Assembly: GCF_014190915.1 (NCBI RefSeq)
Contig: NZ_JACHVU010000008.1
Coordinates: 202,767-266,766 of the forward strand
DNA length: 64,000 nucleotides
Source: Mycolicibacterium iranicum
Lineage (GTDB): Bacteria > Actinomycetota > Actinomycetes > Mycobacteriales > Mycobacteriaceae
Direction: 5' to 3'
Shown here in pieces: positions 8,384 through 17,697 of this stretch (position 1 is its first letter; every line of letters starts with the position of its first letter). A model generated the notes under the pieces. That model was not told the origin of the DNA, made no database searches, and saw only the letters and a program-made list of their open reading frames with translations. The position numbers and the translations under genes are program-made.

Positions 8384-11110
8384 GTGGAGCTGATCGGTCG
8401 CACCGCCGAACTCAGCGCCCTGCGCGCAGTGCTCACAGCGGTGCGCGAAGGGCGCAGCGGGGCGCTGGTGCTGTGCGGTGAGGCGGGCATCGGCAAGACG
8501 GCCCTGCTCGACGAACTCGCCCGTCAGGCTCCGGACTGCCGGGTGGTGCGCATCGCCGGCGTGGAGTCCGAGATGGATTTCGCCCACGCGGGACTACACC
8601 AGCTGTGCACAGCGCTGCCCGAGGGGATGGCCGACATCCCGGCGCCCCAGTCCGACGCCCTGCTGACGGCTCTCGGGCGACGGGCGGGCGCCACCCCGGA
8701 CCCGTTCCTCGTTGGGCTCGCCGTCCTGGGCCTGATGTCCGAAACCGCGCACCGCGATCCACTGCTCCTGCTCATCGACGATTATCAGTGGCTCGACCGG
8801 GCGTCGCGTCGGGCGATGGCGTTCGCCGCCCGTCGCCTCGGACGAGAAAGCGCCGGCGTGGTGTTCGCAAGCAGGACGGTCGGCGAGGACCTGCGGGGGC
8901 TCCCTGAGTTGGCGGTGGGCGCTCTGCGCGAGAACGACGCGCACATGCTGCTGACCCGCAGTGTCGACGGACCCCTCGACGCCCGCGTCCGCGACCGGAT
9001 CGTCGCGGAGGCGCGCGGCAACCCGTTGGCGCTGCTGGAACTGCCCCGCGCGCTGGGCCGGGGTGGACTGGAAGGCGGATTCGGGACGCCGGGCGCCCCG
9101 GCGACGCACAGCCTGGAGGGCTCGATCCGCACGCAGCTGACCGCGTTGCCACCGGCCACCCGCCGCCTGCTCGCTCTGGCCGCGGCCGATCCCGTCGGCG
9201 ACCCGACCCTGCTGTGGCGCGCCGCCGACCTGCTGGGCCTCGGGGCCGTAGAAGTCGTACCGGCCGTGGAGGCCGGACTGGCCGAAATCGGCAGCCGCGT
9301 CGCGTTCCGGCATCCGCTGATCCGTTCGACGGCCTACCGCAGTGTGCCGCTGTCGGATCGGCAGTCCATCCACGGTGCGCTGGCGGCCGTCACCTCCGTC
9401 GACCACGACCCGGACAGGCGCGCCTGGCATCTCGGGCACGCGGCCCTCGGCCCGGACGAATCGGTGGCCGACGAACTCGAGCGATCCGCCGACCGCGTCC
9501 GGGCCCGGGGTGGGATGACTGCCGCAGGCGCCTTCCTCCAGCGGGCCGCAGAGCTCACGGTCGACCCGTCCCGCCGCTGTGACCGCGCCCTCGCCGCGGC
9601 GGCGATCAGGGCCCAGGCCGGCACGCTCGACGCGGCGCGGGATCTGCTTCGTGTGGCGGATGCCTGCGCGCACACCGAGCTGCAGCGTGCTCGGGCCGAC
9701 CTGGTCCGAGCGCAGCTGGCTTTCCTCAGCAGCCACGGCAACACCGCGGGACCACTACTGCTCGCCGCGGCCCGCCGGCTCGAGACCGTCGATCCGGCGC
9801 TGGCCCGCGAGACCTACCTCGACGCGATGTCCGCAGCGCTGTTCGCCGGACGGCTCGCCGTGGACGCCACCCTGTTGGAGGTGTCGAAGGCCGCGGTCGC
9901 GGTGCCCCGCGGGCCGGCCCCGGCCAGCCCCTCGGACCTGTTGCTCGACGGGCTGGCCCGCCAGCACTGCGACGGCTTCACGGCGGGGTTGCCGGTACTG
10001 CGGGATGCGCTGCAGCAGTGGGGTCGGGGCATGCCGTTCGAGCATGAGCTCCGGTGGATGTTGCTGGCCTGCTTCGCATCCACCCGGGTCTGGGACATCG
10101 ACAGGCACGCGTCGTTGTCGGTGCGCTACCTGCAGCTGGTCCGTGACGCCGGGGCGGTCAGCCATCTTCCGCTGGCGTTGAGCAGCCGCTTCCTGCCCCT
10201 GCTCTACGCCGGGAACTTCGTCGAGGCGGCCCAGGTCTGCGAGGAGATGCGCGAGGCGATCGACGCGATGGGCCAGAACGTGAGTCCGTACAGCGCCGTG
10301 GTGCTGGCCGCATGGCGCGGCAGGGCGGACGAGCTCGCTCAGATCGCCGACGCCGCCGGCGAGGACGCGGTGCGACGCGGGGAAGGCCACGGCATCACCG
10401 TGATCGCCTGGGCACGGGCGGTTCTCGCCAACGCCGTCGGCGACTACGCGGACGCGCACACCGCTGCGCTCGACGCGTCGTCGTATCCCGGCGACGGCGG
10501 TGCGTCCTGGTGGGCGTTGCCCGAACTGGTCGAAGCCGCGTCCCGGCTCGGTGACGAGGCCACCGCGGCGGCGGCGCACAATCGGCTCGCCGAGGTGACC
10601 ACCCCCAGCGGCACCGATTGGGCGCTCGGCCACCAGGCGCGCTGCCGCGCCCTGGTGACTGCCGGGGATGCGGCCGAGCCGCACTACCGCGATGCCATCG
10701 CCAGGTCCACCAGGGCGGGGTTGAGGCCGGACGCGGCTCGCTCGCGCCTGCTGTACGGCGAATGGCTACGGCGTCGCCGCCGCCGGGTGGACGCGCGCAC
10801 CGAGCTGCGCGCGGCACTGGCGTCCTTCGAGTCGATCGGTATGGAGGCGTTCGCCGAACGCGCCCGGCGGGAGCTGCGGGCCACCGGCGAGACGGCGCGC
10901 CGCCGCATCGACACCCCGGCCGGCACGCTGACCGCCCGCGAGGCGCAGATCGCACGGCTGGCCGCCGAAGGCCTGTCCAACCCGGAGATCGGCGCGCGGC
11001 TGTTCATCAGTGCCCGCACCGTGCAGTTCCACCTCGGCAAGGTGTTCGCCAAGCTCGGCATCCGTTCGCGCAGCCAGCTCGAGTCGATCCACCTCGGCGC
11101 GGCCACGTAA
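8384..11110 (+). CDS. LuxR-family ATPase transcriptional regulator (LAL type)
   Basis: A 908-residue regulator of the large ATP-binding LuxR type. The N-terminal AAA/STAND ATPase has Walker A GEAGIGKT (32-39) and Walker B LLLLIDDYQWLD (127-138). A long helical repeat region follows (about 380-830). The C-terminus carries a LuxR helix-turn-helix: LTAREAQIARLAAEGLSN then TVQFHLGKVFAKLGI. The GTG at 8384 was chosen over an upstream start because AGGAGG (8374-8379) precedes it and the conserved domain begins immediately. It is divergent from the F420 enzyme (106 bp between starts) and is followed by an alcohol dehydrogenase 82 bp downstream, both plausible targets. The inducer is unknown. Confidence 0.85.
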   Translation: MELIGRTAELSALRAVLTAVREGRSGALVLCGEAGIGKTALLDELARQAPDCRVVRIAGVESEMDFAHAGLHQLCTALPEGMADIPAPQSDALLTALGRRAGATPDPFLVGLAVLGLMSETAHRDPLLLLIDDYQWLDRASRRAMAFAARRLGRESAGVVFASRTVGEDLRGLPELAVGALRENDAHMLLTRSVDGPLDARVRDRIVAEARGNPLALLELPRALGRGGLEGGFGTPGAPATHSLEGSIRTQLTALPPATRRLLALAAADPVGDPTLLWRAADLLGLGAVEVVPAVEAGLAEIGSRVAFRHPLIRSTAYRSVPLSDRQSIHGALAAVTSVDHDPDRRAWHLGHAALGPDESVADELERSADRVRARGGMTAAGAFLQRAAELTVDPSRRCDRALAAAAIRAQAGTLDAARDLLRVADACAHTELQRARADLVRAQLAFLSSHGNTAGPLLLAAARRLETVDPALARETYLDAMSAALFAGRLAVDATLLEVSKAAVAVPRGPAPASPSDLLLDGLARQHCDGFTAGLPVLRDALQQWGRGMPFEHELRWMLLACFASTRVWDIDRHASLSVRYLQLVRDAGAVSHLPLALSSRFLPLLYAGNFVEAAQVCEEMREAIDAMGQNVSPYSAVVLAAWRGRADELAQIADAAGEDAVRRGEGHGITVIAWARAVLANAVGDYADAHTAALDASSYPGDGGASWWALPELVEAASRLGDEATAAAAHNRLAEVTTPSGTDWALGHQARCRALVTAGDAAEPHYRDAIARSTRAGLRPDAARSRLLYGEWLRRRRRRVDARTELRAALASFESIGMEAFAERARRELRATGETARRRIDTPAGTLTAREAQIARLAAEGLSNPEIGARLFISARTVQFHLGKVFAKLGIRSRSQLESIHLGAAT

Positions 11111-11192
11111 TCCGACTGGCCGGTGGCCGATGCGAGAACCATCGCCGCCTCGTCACGATCCCTCTGACGCTTCCAGACCAGAGGAGTTCCCG

Positions 11193-12263
11193 ATGAAGAT
11201 GCGCGCCGCCCGCATGTACGGCTACAAGCAGCCATTGCGCCTCGAAGAGATCGACGTTCCCAGTCCCGGCCCGGAGGAGGTGCTCGTCCGGGTCGGCGGG
11301 GCGGGCATGTGCCGCACCGACTTCCAGCTCATCGACGGCTATTTCGACACGGGCCTTTCGATGGACTTCCCGATCACGCCGGGACACGAGGTGGCCGGAT
11401 GGGTCGACGGGCTGGGCGCCGCGGTCCCCCGTTCGGCCGGCCTGTCCGAGGGCGACCAGGTGGTGGTGTTCGGCAGCTGGGGCGACGGCGCGTGCCGGCA
11501 GTGCCACGAAGGCAACGAGCAACTGTGCGCCCACGGGGTCTGGGCCGGGTTCGGCCGGCACGGTGGCTACCAGGAGTACCTGCCGGTCAATTACCGCTAT
11601 CTCATCAAGATGCCGGGCCGCGGCGGGCTGTCCCCGGACAATCTGGCACCGCTGACCGACGCCGGCCTCACGCCGTACCGGGGGCTCAAGAAGCTGCGCG
11701 ACGCCGGCCACCTTGGGCCCGGTCGCACCGTTGCGGTCGTGGGCATCGGTGGCCTGGGCAGTTACGCGACGCAGTACGCCGCGCTGCTCGGCGGCGGCGC
11801 GCAGGTCGTCGCGTTCGCCCGAAGCGACGAGAAGCTGACGATCGCCAGGGACAACGGGGCCGATCACGTCATCAACGTCCGTGACAAAGACAGTTCAGCG
11901 GTCCGGTCGGAGCTCGAATCCCTCACTGGGCGTGCCGAATTGGACGCGGTCATCGACTGCGCCGGTTCCGAGGAGTCGATCCGTCTGGCGTTCGCGCTGC
12001 TGGGGGCCGAGGGCGCCGTCGTCTCCGTGGGCCTGATCGGGAACAGGATCGACGTGCCGCTGTTCCCGCTGGTGGCGCGTGAATACACGTACTTCGGGTC
12101 GTTCTGGGGCAACTACAACGACCTGACCGAGGTGCTCGCCCTGGCCGAAGCGGGCAGGATCAGGCATTCCGTCACGAGGGTCCGCTTCGACGACGTCAAC
12201 GAGACCCTCGACGCCATCGCGCGCGGAGACGTGCTGGGCCGCGCCGTCATCGTCTACGACTGA
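11193..12263 (+). CDS. Zinc-containing NAD(P)-dependent alcohol dehydrogenase
   Basis: A 356-residue medium-chain dehydrogenase. The catalytic zinc site is visible as C40 (GMCRTD) and H65-E66 (GHEV). The structural zinc loop has D98, C101, C104 and C112: three Cys with Asp in place of the first, like archaeal enzymes that use Glu there. The nucleotide-binding motif VVGIGGLGS lies at about 185-193. GAGGAG at 11181-11186 is the ribosome site, 6 bases from the ATG. It should oxidise a primary or secondary alcohol in the cytoplasm. Its position after the LuxR-type regulator suggests regulation by that protein, as an inference. Confidence 0.85.
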   Translation: MKMRAARMYGYKQPLRLEEIDVPSPGPEEVLVRVGGAGMCRTDFQLIDGYFDTGLSMDFPITPGHEVAGWVDGLGAAVPRSAGLSEGDQVVVFGSWGDGACRQCHEGNEQLCAHGVWAGFGRHGGYQEYLPVNYRYLIKMPGRGGLSPDNLAPLTDAGLTPYRGLKKLRDAGHLGPGRTVAVVGIGGLGSYATQYAALLGGGAQVVAFARSDEKLTIARDNGADHVINVRDKDSSAVRSELESLTGRAELDAVIDCAGSEESIRLAFALLGAEGAVVSVGLIGNRIDVPLFPLVAREYTYFGSFWGNYNDLTEVLALAEAGRIRHSVTRVRFDDVNETLDAIARGDVLGRAVIVYD

Positions 12264-12341
12264 GCGGTTCCGCGACTCCCGCCCTCCTGCCGGTGGCAGG
12301 CGACGTTGTCAATTCCGCCGGCGATCGACAGGATGGTGATC

Positions 12342-13529
12342 ATGACCTACCACCCGGGCGGCTACGGTCCGGCGGGGGCGCCTCCCCCTGGCCCGGTACC
12401 CACCGGCTATCCGCCGCCGGGATGTCCCCCGCCCGGTTATGGCCCTCCGCCCGGGTACGGCCCCCCGCCCGGTTACGGACCACCGCCGGGTTACGGACCG
12501 CCGCAGTACGCCACCGGCTACGGCGCTCCGTGGCCGCCGCACGGGCCACCGCCGGTCGTCAAACTGGGTGTGGTGCCCCTGCGGCCGTTGACGCTCTCGG
12601 ACATCTTCAACGGGGCTGTCGCCTACGTCCGCGCGAATCCGAAAGCCACGCTGGGTCTGACCACGATCGTCGTCGTCGCCACCCAGATCATCTCCCTGGT
12701 GTTGACGGTGTGGCCGGTGGCGTTCACCGGCGACCTCATCTCGCTCTTCGACGCCGACGAGTCCTCCGCCGGGATCGTCATCAGCTGGGTCGCGACGGTG
12801 GCCGCCGGCGGCCTCGCGACGGCGCTGGCCACGACGCTGCTGAGCGGGCTTCTGACCGTGATCGTGGGTCGCTCGGTGTTCGGTGCCGGCATCACCATCG
12901 GGGAAGCCTGGGTCCGCCTCAAGCCCCGGATATGGGCGCTGCTCGGGTACACCGTCCTGGAGACGCTCGCGTTCGTCCTGCTGTTCGGCGTGGCCGGCGT
13001 CCTGGTGGTGGCCGCCGTCGCCGCTACGGACGGGGCCGCTGCGTTCTTCTTCGCGGCGCCCGTCGTGTTGGCCGCCGTCCTCGTCGCGGTCTGGCTGGCG
13101 GTCATGCTCACGTTCGCGCCGGTGATCATCGTGCTGGAGCGCCGCGACATCGTCACCGCGGTCAAACGGTCGTTCGCGTTGATCAAGGGCGACTTCTGGC
13201 GGGTGTTCGGAATCTGGTTGCTCGCCTACGTCGTCGCACAGTTCATCGCCGGGGCGGTGTCGATCCCGTTCACGATCGGCGGCGAGGTCGCGATGGCGGC
13301 CTCGGTCTCGGACGCCTCGACCGTGCTCTCGCTCGTCCTGACCTCCGTCGGGGCCGCCATCGGCGCGATCATCACCGGACCGTTCACCGCCGGTGTCTCC
13401 GTCCTGCAGTACACCGACCGCCGCATCCGTGCGGAGGCGTTCGACCTGGTGCTGCAGACCGGCGCCGCGGCCGGCCCGTACGCGCCGCCGACCACCACCG
13501 ACGACCTCTGGCTGACCGGCCCGCGGTGA
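12342..13529 (+). CDS. Proline/glycine-rich polytopic membrane protein (Rv3689-like)
   Basis: A 395-residue membrane protein. Residues 1-65 are a Gly/Pro/Tyr-rich tail with repeated PPGYGP units (about 30-55), probably facing the cytoplasm. After KLGVVPLRPLTLSDIFNGAV come about six hydrophobic segments, resembling the membrane domain seen in glycerophosphodiesterase-like proteins. It opens a five-gene block with DUF4129, DUF4350, MoxR and DUF58, matching the place of Rv3689 in M. tuberculosis (recalled). The ATG at 12342 was chosen because an AGGATGG stretch sits 5 bases upstream; in-frame ATG 12333 and GTG 12336 are alternatives. Function is unknown. Confidence 0.72.
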   Translation: MTYHPGGYGPAGAPPPGPVPTGYPPPGCPPPGYGPPPGYGPPPGYGPPPGYGPPQYATGYGAPWPPHGPPPVVKLGVVPLRPLTLSDIFNGAVAYVRANPKATLGLTTIVVVATQIISLVLTVWPVAFTGDLISLFDADESSAGIVISWVATVAAGGLATALATTLLSGLLTVIVGRSVFGAGITIGEAWVRLKPRIWALLGYTVLETLAFVLLFGVAGVLVVAAVAATDGAAAFFFAAPVVLAAVLVAVWLAVMLTFAPVIIVLERRDIVTAVKRSFALIKGDFWRVFGIWLLAYVVAQFIAGAVSIPFTIGGEVAMAASVSDASTVLSLVLTSVGAAIGAIITGPFTAGVSVLQYTDRRIRAEAFDLVLQTGAAAGPYAPPTTTDDLWLTGPR

Positions 13530-13530
13530 C

Positions 13531-14181
13531 GTGTCGACAGTAGACATCGGCCGCGACGCCGCGCAGGACGCCGCCCGGGCAGAACTCGCGAAGTCCATCT
13601 ATCCCAAGCCGTCGGCGATGGACATGCTCTCGGACTGGTTCCAGGAGCTGCTGTACCGCCTCACCGCCGGCGCCTCGAAGTTCCCCGGCGGCTGGCTCAC
13701 GGTGTCGGTCCTCGTGATCCTGCTGGCCGTGGCGACCGTCGTCGCCGTGCGCATCGCACGCCGGGCCATGCGCAGCAGCCGCAGCGAGGACGTGCCCCTG
13801 TTCGGCGACCACCTGCTCAGCGCGGCCGAACACCGCGCCGCCGCCGAACGCTGTGCGGCCTCCGGGGATTGGGCTCCGGCGATCCGGCACCGGCTGCGCG
13901 CCATCGCACGACAGCTGGAGGAGAACGGCATCCTCGACCCCGTTCCCTGCCGTACCGCGACCGAGCTCGCCCGCAGCGCCGGCAGAGCGCTGCCGGCGCT
14001 CGTCGCCGAACTGGGCACCGCGGCAGAGACATTCAACGAGGTCACCTACGGCGAGCGGCCCGGCACCGAGGCCCGATACCGGATGGTCGCCGACCTCGAC
14101 GGCAGGATCGGCACCCGGCCCGCCACCGCCCCGGGGGCCGATGCGCCGGCAGCGACGCAGCCGTGGGCCGAGGTGCGATGA
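13531..14181 (+). CDS. DUF4129 domain membrane protein
   Basis: A 216-residue protein with one transmembrane segment (about residues 54-74) and a C-terminal cytoplasmic domain of the DUF4129 type, which often accompanies MoxR/DUF58 genes and, in other proteins, is fused to transglutaminase domains. The segment AAERCAASGDWAPAIRHRLRAIARQLEENGIL is typical (helix pairs near 95-130). It starts with GTG one base after the previous stop and overlaps the next gene by 4 bases (ATGA), so it belongs to the MoxR operon. No catalytic residues are apparent. Confidence 0.75.
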   Translation: MSTVDIGRDAAQDAARAELAKSIYPKPSAMDMLSDWFQELLYRLTAGASKFPGGWLTVSVLVILLAVATVVAVRIARRAMRSSRSEDVPLFGDHLLSAAEHRAAAERCAASGDWAPAIRHRLRAIARQLEENGILDPVPCRTATELARSAGRALPALVAELGTAAETFNEVTYGERPGTEARYRMVADLDGRIGTRPATAPGADAPAATQPWAEVR

Positions 14182-15323
14182 CGGCATCGACAGCGGTCGG
14201 GCCCACCCTCTCCCAGCGGTGGCGCGGGCTGCGCTGGGTCCTGCTGGCACTCGCGGTCATCGTCGCGGTCGCCGTGGTGTCGACCCTGCTCACCTCGCCT
14301 CGTGACGGAGGCAGGCTCGATCCGGCCTCCACCTCGGCCGACGGTGCGCATGCTCTGGTGGCCCTGCTTCGCGACCGCGGTGTCACCGTCGTCGAGGCAG
14401 GCTCTGTCGCCGACGTCGAGCGGGAGGCCGCCGACGGCACGCTGCTCGTCGTCGGACAGACGTTCCACCTGTACGACGACGATGTCCTGCAACGCCTTTC
14501 GCGGGTACCCGGCGACCGGCTGGTGATCGCTCCGATCGGACGTACCCGGGAGGCGCTCGCGCCGGAACTCGCGCGCGGGGAGACCACGGAGTACACCGGG
14601 CTCGATCCGGACTGCGACCTTCGGGAGGCGCGACAGGCCGGCACCGTCCAATTCGACGTCGCCGAGACGTACGAGGCGAAGGGTTCGGTGCCGGTGACCC
14701 GCTGCTATGACGGCGCCCTCGCCCGCTACACCGACGACGGCCGCACGGTGACCGTGGTGGGCAGCGACGCCTTCGTGATGAATTCGGGCCTGACGAAGGA
14801 AGGCAACGCCGCACTGGCGATGAACCTCGCCGGCACGCACCCGCAGATGATCTGGTACGCGCCGCAGCGGGACGAGGGCGGCGAAAACAGCGGTGCCGCA
14901 ACGTTCACCGACCTGATCCCGGTCCAGGTGTACTGGATGGTCCTGCAGCTGGCGCTCGGGGTCGCGCTGCTGGCGTGGTGGCGCGGACGGCGCGTCGGCC
15001 CGCTGGTCAGCGAACAGCTGCCGGTGGTGGTCCGCGCGTCGGAGACCGTGGAGGGGCGAGGCCGGCTGTACCGGTCGCACCGCGCGAGAGACGTTGCGGC
15101 CGAGTCGTTGCGCACATCGGCACGCCTGCGGATGCTGCCCCGGCTGGGCCTCAACCAGGCCGCGTCCCCGGCGGCCGTGATCCAGGCCGTCACCGCTCGG
15201 GCCGGCCTGGACGGCCAGGCCGTCGCCCATACCCTGTACGGAACGCCACCGGCCACCGACGCCGATCTGGTGAACCTCGCCCGTGCACTCGACGACATCG
15301 AAAGGCAGGTCGCACAGTCGTGA
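14178..15323 (+). CDS. DUF4350 domain membrane protein
   Basis: A 381-residue protein with a transmembrane segment near the N-terminus (about 20-42) and another at about 258-276. Between them is a DUF4350 domain: STSADGAHALVALLRDRGVTV opens it, and LLVVGQTFHLYDDD resembles the glutamine-amidotransferase-like fold of this family, without an evident catalytic Cys. The region after the second membrane segment is cytoplasmic and Arg-rich. It overlaps both neighbours by 4 bases, so it is made together with MoxR. The role in the presumed complex is unknown. Confidence 0.75.
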   Translation: MTASTAVGPTLSQRWRGLRWVLLALAVIVAVAVVSTLLTSPRDGGRLDPASTSADGAHALVALLRDRGVTVVEAGSVADVEREAADGTLLVVGQTFHLYDDDVLQRLSRVPGDRLVIAPIGRTREALAPELARGETTEYTGLDPDCDLREARQAGTVQFDVAETYEAKGSVPVTRCYDGALARYTDDGRTVTVVGSDAFVMNSGLTKEGNAALAMNLAGTHPQMIWYAPQRDEGGENSGAATFTDLIPVQVYWMVLQLALGVALLAWWRGRRVGPLVSEQLPVVVRASETVEGRGRLYRSHRARDVAAESLRTSARLRMLPRLGLNQAASPAAVIQAVTARAGLDGQAVAHTLYGTPPATDADLVNLARALDDIERQVAQS

Positions 15324-16282
15324 CAGAGCCCACCCACCATGAGGGTGCCCGCAACGCACTGATGGCCCTCCGCGCCGAGATCGCCAAAGTGGTGGTCGGC
15401 CAGGACGCCGTCGTGAGCGGGCTCGTGGTCGCCCTACTGTGTCGTGGCCACGTGCTGCTCGAAGGTGTTCCGGGAGTAGCGAAGACGCTGCTGGTGCGCA
15501 CCCTGGCCGCCGCGTTGCAGCTCGAGTTCAAGCGGGTGCAGTTCACCCCTGACCTGATGCCCGGCGACGTGACCGGGTCGCTGGTCTACGACGCGCGCAC
15601 CGCCGAGTTCGAGTTCCGCGCCGGGCCGGTGTTCACGAACCTGATGCTGGCCGACGAGATCAACCGCACGCCACCCAAGACGCAGGCCGCCCTGCTGGAG
15701 GCGATGGAGGAGCGTCAGGTCAGCGTCGACGGCCAGCCGCGCGCCCTGCCGGACCCGTTCATCGTCGCGGCCACGCAGAACCCGATCGAATACGAGGGCA
15801 CCTACCAGCTTCCCGAGGCGCAGCTCGACAGGTTCCTGCTCAAGCTCACGGTGCCGCTGCCGCCGCGCGATCAGGAGATCGCGATCCTGAATCGCCATGC
15901 GCACGGCTTCGATCCGCGCGACCTGTCGTTCGTCAGGCCGGTGGCCGGACCCGCCGAGCTGGCCGCGGGCCGGGAGGCGGTGCGGCAGGTGATCGTCGCC
16001 GACGAAGTGCTCGGCTACATCGTCGACATCGTCGGTGCGACCCGTCATTCGCCGTCGCTCCAGCTGGGGGTGTCGCCACGCGGCGCGACGGCGCTGCTGT
16101 CGACGGCCCGCTCGTGGGCGTGGCTGTCCGGACGCGGTTACGTGACCCCCGACGACGTCAAGGCGATGGCCAGGCCGACGCTGCGCCACCGGGTCGCCCT
16201 GCGTCCGGAGGCCGAACTCGAAGGCGCCACGGCCGACGGGGTGATCGAAGGCATCCTGTCCGCGGTGCCCGTGCCGCGATAG
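15320..16282 (+). CDS. moxR2: MoxR-family AAA+ ATPase
   Basis: A 320-residue AAA+ ATPase of the MoxR family, chaperone-like proteins that act on partner proteins containing a von Willebrand A (VWA) or DUF58 domain. Walker A is GVPGVAKT (49-56), Walker B lies in MLADEINRTPPKTQAALLEAMEE, followed by sensor 1 ATQNP and the arginine-finger-bearing LPEAQLDRF. The GTG start overlaps the DUF4350 stop by 4 bases (GTGA). The downstream DUF58 protein, 10 bases away, is the expected partner. The symbol follows the M. tuberculosis gene at the same place, which I recall as Rv3692. Confidence 0.88.
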   Translation: MTEPTHHEGARNALMALRAEIAKVVVGQDAVVSGLVVALLCRGHVLLEGVPGVAKTLLVRTLAAALQLEFKRVQFTPDLMPGDVTGSLVYDARTAEFEFRAGPVFTNLMLADEINRTPPKTQAALLEAMEERQVSVDGQPRALPDPFIVAATQNPIEYEGTYQLPEAQLDRFLLKLTVPLPPRDQEIAILNRHAHGFDPRDLSFVRPVAGPAELAAGREAVRQVIVADEVLGYIVDIVGATRHSPSLQLGVSPRGATALLSTARSWAWLSGRGYVTPDDVKAMARPTLRHRVALRPEAELEGATADGVIEGILSAVPVPR

Positions 16283-16292
16283 TCGAGCGGCG

Positions 16293-17642
16293 GTGGTTCT
16301 CACAGGTCGGGTCGGGCTGATCGCGCTGCTGTGCGCGCTGCCGGTCCTGTTCTCCCCCTTTCCCGCAGCGACTTTCGTGGTGCTGGCGGGCCTTCTCGCG
16401 CTGGCGGTGGCGGCCGATGTCGCGCTGGCCGGGAGTCCACGCGCGCTGAGGTTGACCCGCGGCGGCCCGACCTGGGCGCGGCTCGGTCAGCCTGTGACCG
16501 CCGAGTTGACGGTCGAGAACACGGCCCGGGCACGGTTCCGCGGCGTCGTCCGCGACGCATGGGCGCCGAGCGCGCGCGCCCAACCACGCACGCACGCGGT
16601 GAACATCGTTGGCGGGCAACGTCTTCAGCTGGGGACGACGCTCCAACCGGTGCGTCGCGGCGATCAGAACTCGGCGCTGGTGACGGCACGGTCGATCGGT
16701 CCGCTCGGGCTGGCCGGCAGGCAGGGTTCTCACCGGGTGCCGTGGCAGATCCGCATCCTGCCCCCGTTCCTGTCGCGCAAGCATCTACCGTCCCGGCTCG
16801 CGCGGCTGCGGGAACTGGAAGGCATGACGCCGGTGCTGATCCGCGGACAGGGTACCGAATTCGACTCTCTGCGTGAGTATGTCGTCGGTGATGATGTCCG
16901 GTCCATCGACTGGCGGGCGACAGCGCGGCGCGCCGACGTGGTGGTGCGCACCTGGCGGCCCGAACGCGACCGCCGGGTGCTCATCGTGCTCGACACCGGA
17001 CGCACGTCGGCGGGACGGGTCGGGGTGGACCCGACGCGGGCCCGATTGCCGGCTTCGCCGGCGGAAGCAGACCCCGGCGGGTGGCCGCGCCTCGACTGGT
17101 CGATGGATGCGGCGTTGCTGTTGGGCGCACTCGCTGCGAGGGCCGGCGATCATGTCGACTTCCTGGCCCACGACCGCGAGACGCGCGCCGCGGTGGTCAA
17201 CGCCTCGCGCACCGAGCTGCTGGCCCAATTGGTCGCTGCCATGGCTCCTTTGGAGCCGTCGCTGGTCGAATCGGATGCCCGGTCGATGGTCGCGGCGGTG
17301 CAGCGCCGGGTGCGGCGGCAGGCTCTGGTGGTCCTGCTGACCGACCTCAACGCCTCGGCGATCGACGAGGGTCTGCTGTCGGTGCTCCCGCAGTTGACGG
17401 CCAGGCACCGGGTGATCGTCGCGGCGGTGGCCGACCCGCGGGTGGACACCCTCGCGGCCGGCCGGGCCGACGCGGTCGAGGTGTACGACGCCGCGGCCGC
17501 GGAGCGGGCCCGCAACGACCGCCGCGGCGTGGCCTCGCTGTTGCGCGGCATGGGCGTCGAGGTGGTCGACTCCCCACCTGAGGAACTCGCCCCGGACCTC
17601 GCCGACCACTACCTCGCGATGAAAGCCGCGGGCCGCCTCTAG
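16293..17642 (+). CDS. DUF58 domain protein, MoxR partner
   Basis: A 449-residue protein with two N-terminal transmembrane segments (about 4-24 and 26-46) followed by a DUF58/VWA-type domain. The hallmark FDSLREYVVGDDVRSIDWRATAR is at about 190-212 (given in two parts: GTEFDSLREY and GDDVRSIDWRATAR). The VWA-like strand RVLIVLDTGRTSAG carries D236 of a degenerate metal-binding motif. MoxR proteins are thought to remodel such partners. The start is GTG at 16293 with no strong ribosome site, consistent with coupling to moxR 10 bases upstream. It ends the five-gene block. Confidence 0.8.
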   Translation: MVLTGRVGLIALLCALPVLFSPFPAATFVVLAGLLALAVAADVALAGSPRALRLTRGGPTWARLGQPVTAELTVENTARARFRGVVRDAWAPSARAQPRTHAVNIVGGQRLQLGTTLQPVRRGDQNSALVTARSIGPLGLAGRQGSHRVPWQIRILPPFLSRKHLPSRLARLRELEGMTPVLIRGQGTEFDSLREYVVGDDVRSIDWRATARRADVVVRTWRPERDRRVLIVLDTGRTSAGRVGVDPTRARLPASPAEADPGGWPRLDWSMDAALLLGALAARAGDHVDFLAHDRETRAAVVNASRTELLAQLVAAMAPLEPSLVESDARSMVAAVQRRVRRQALVVLLTDLNASAIDEGLLSVLPQLTARHRVIVAAVADPRVDTLAAGRADAVEVYDAAAAERARNDRRGVASLLRGMGVEVVDSPPEELAPDLADHYLAMKAAGRL

Positions 17643-17697
17643 ACCCCGCGCGGTCTGGCCCAAGCGCTCAGAAGCCGCCCACCACTAAGCCGAGCGG

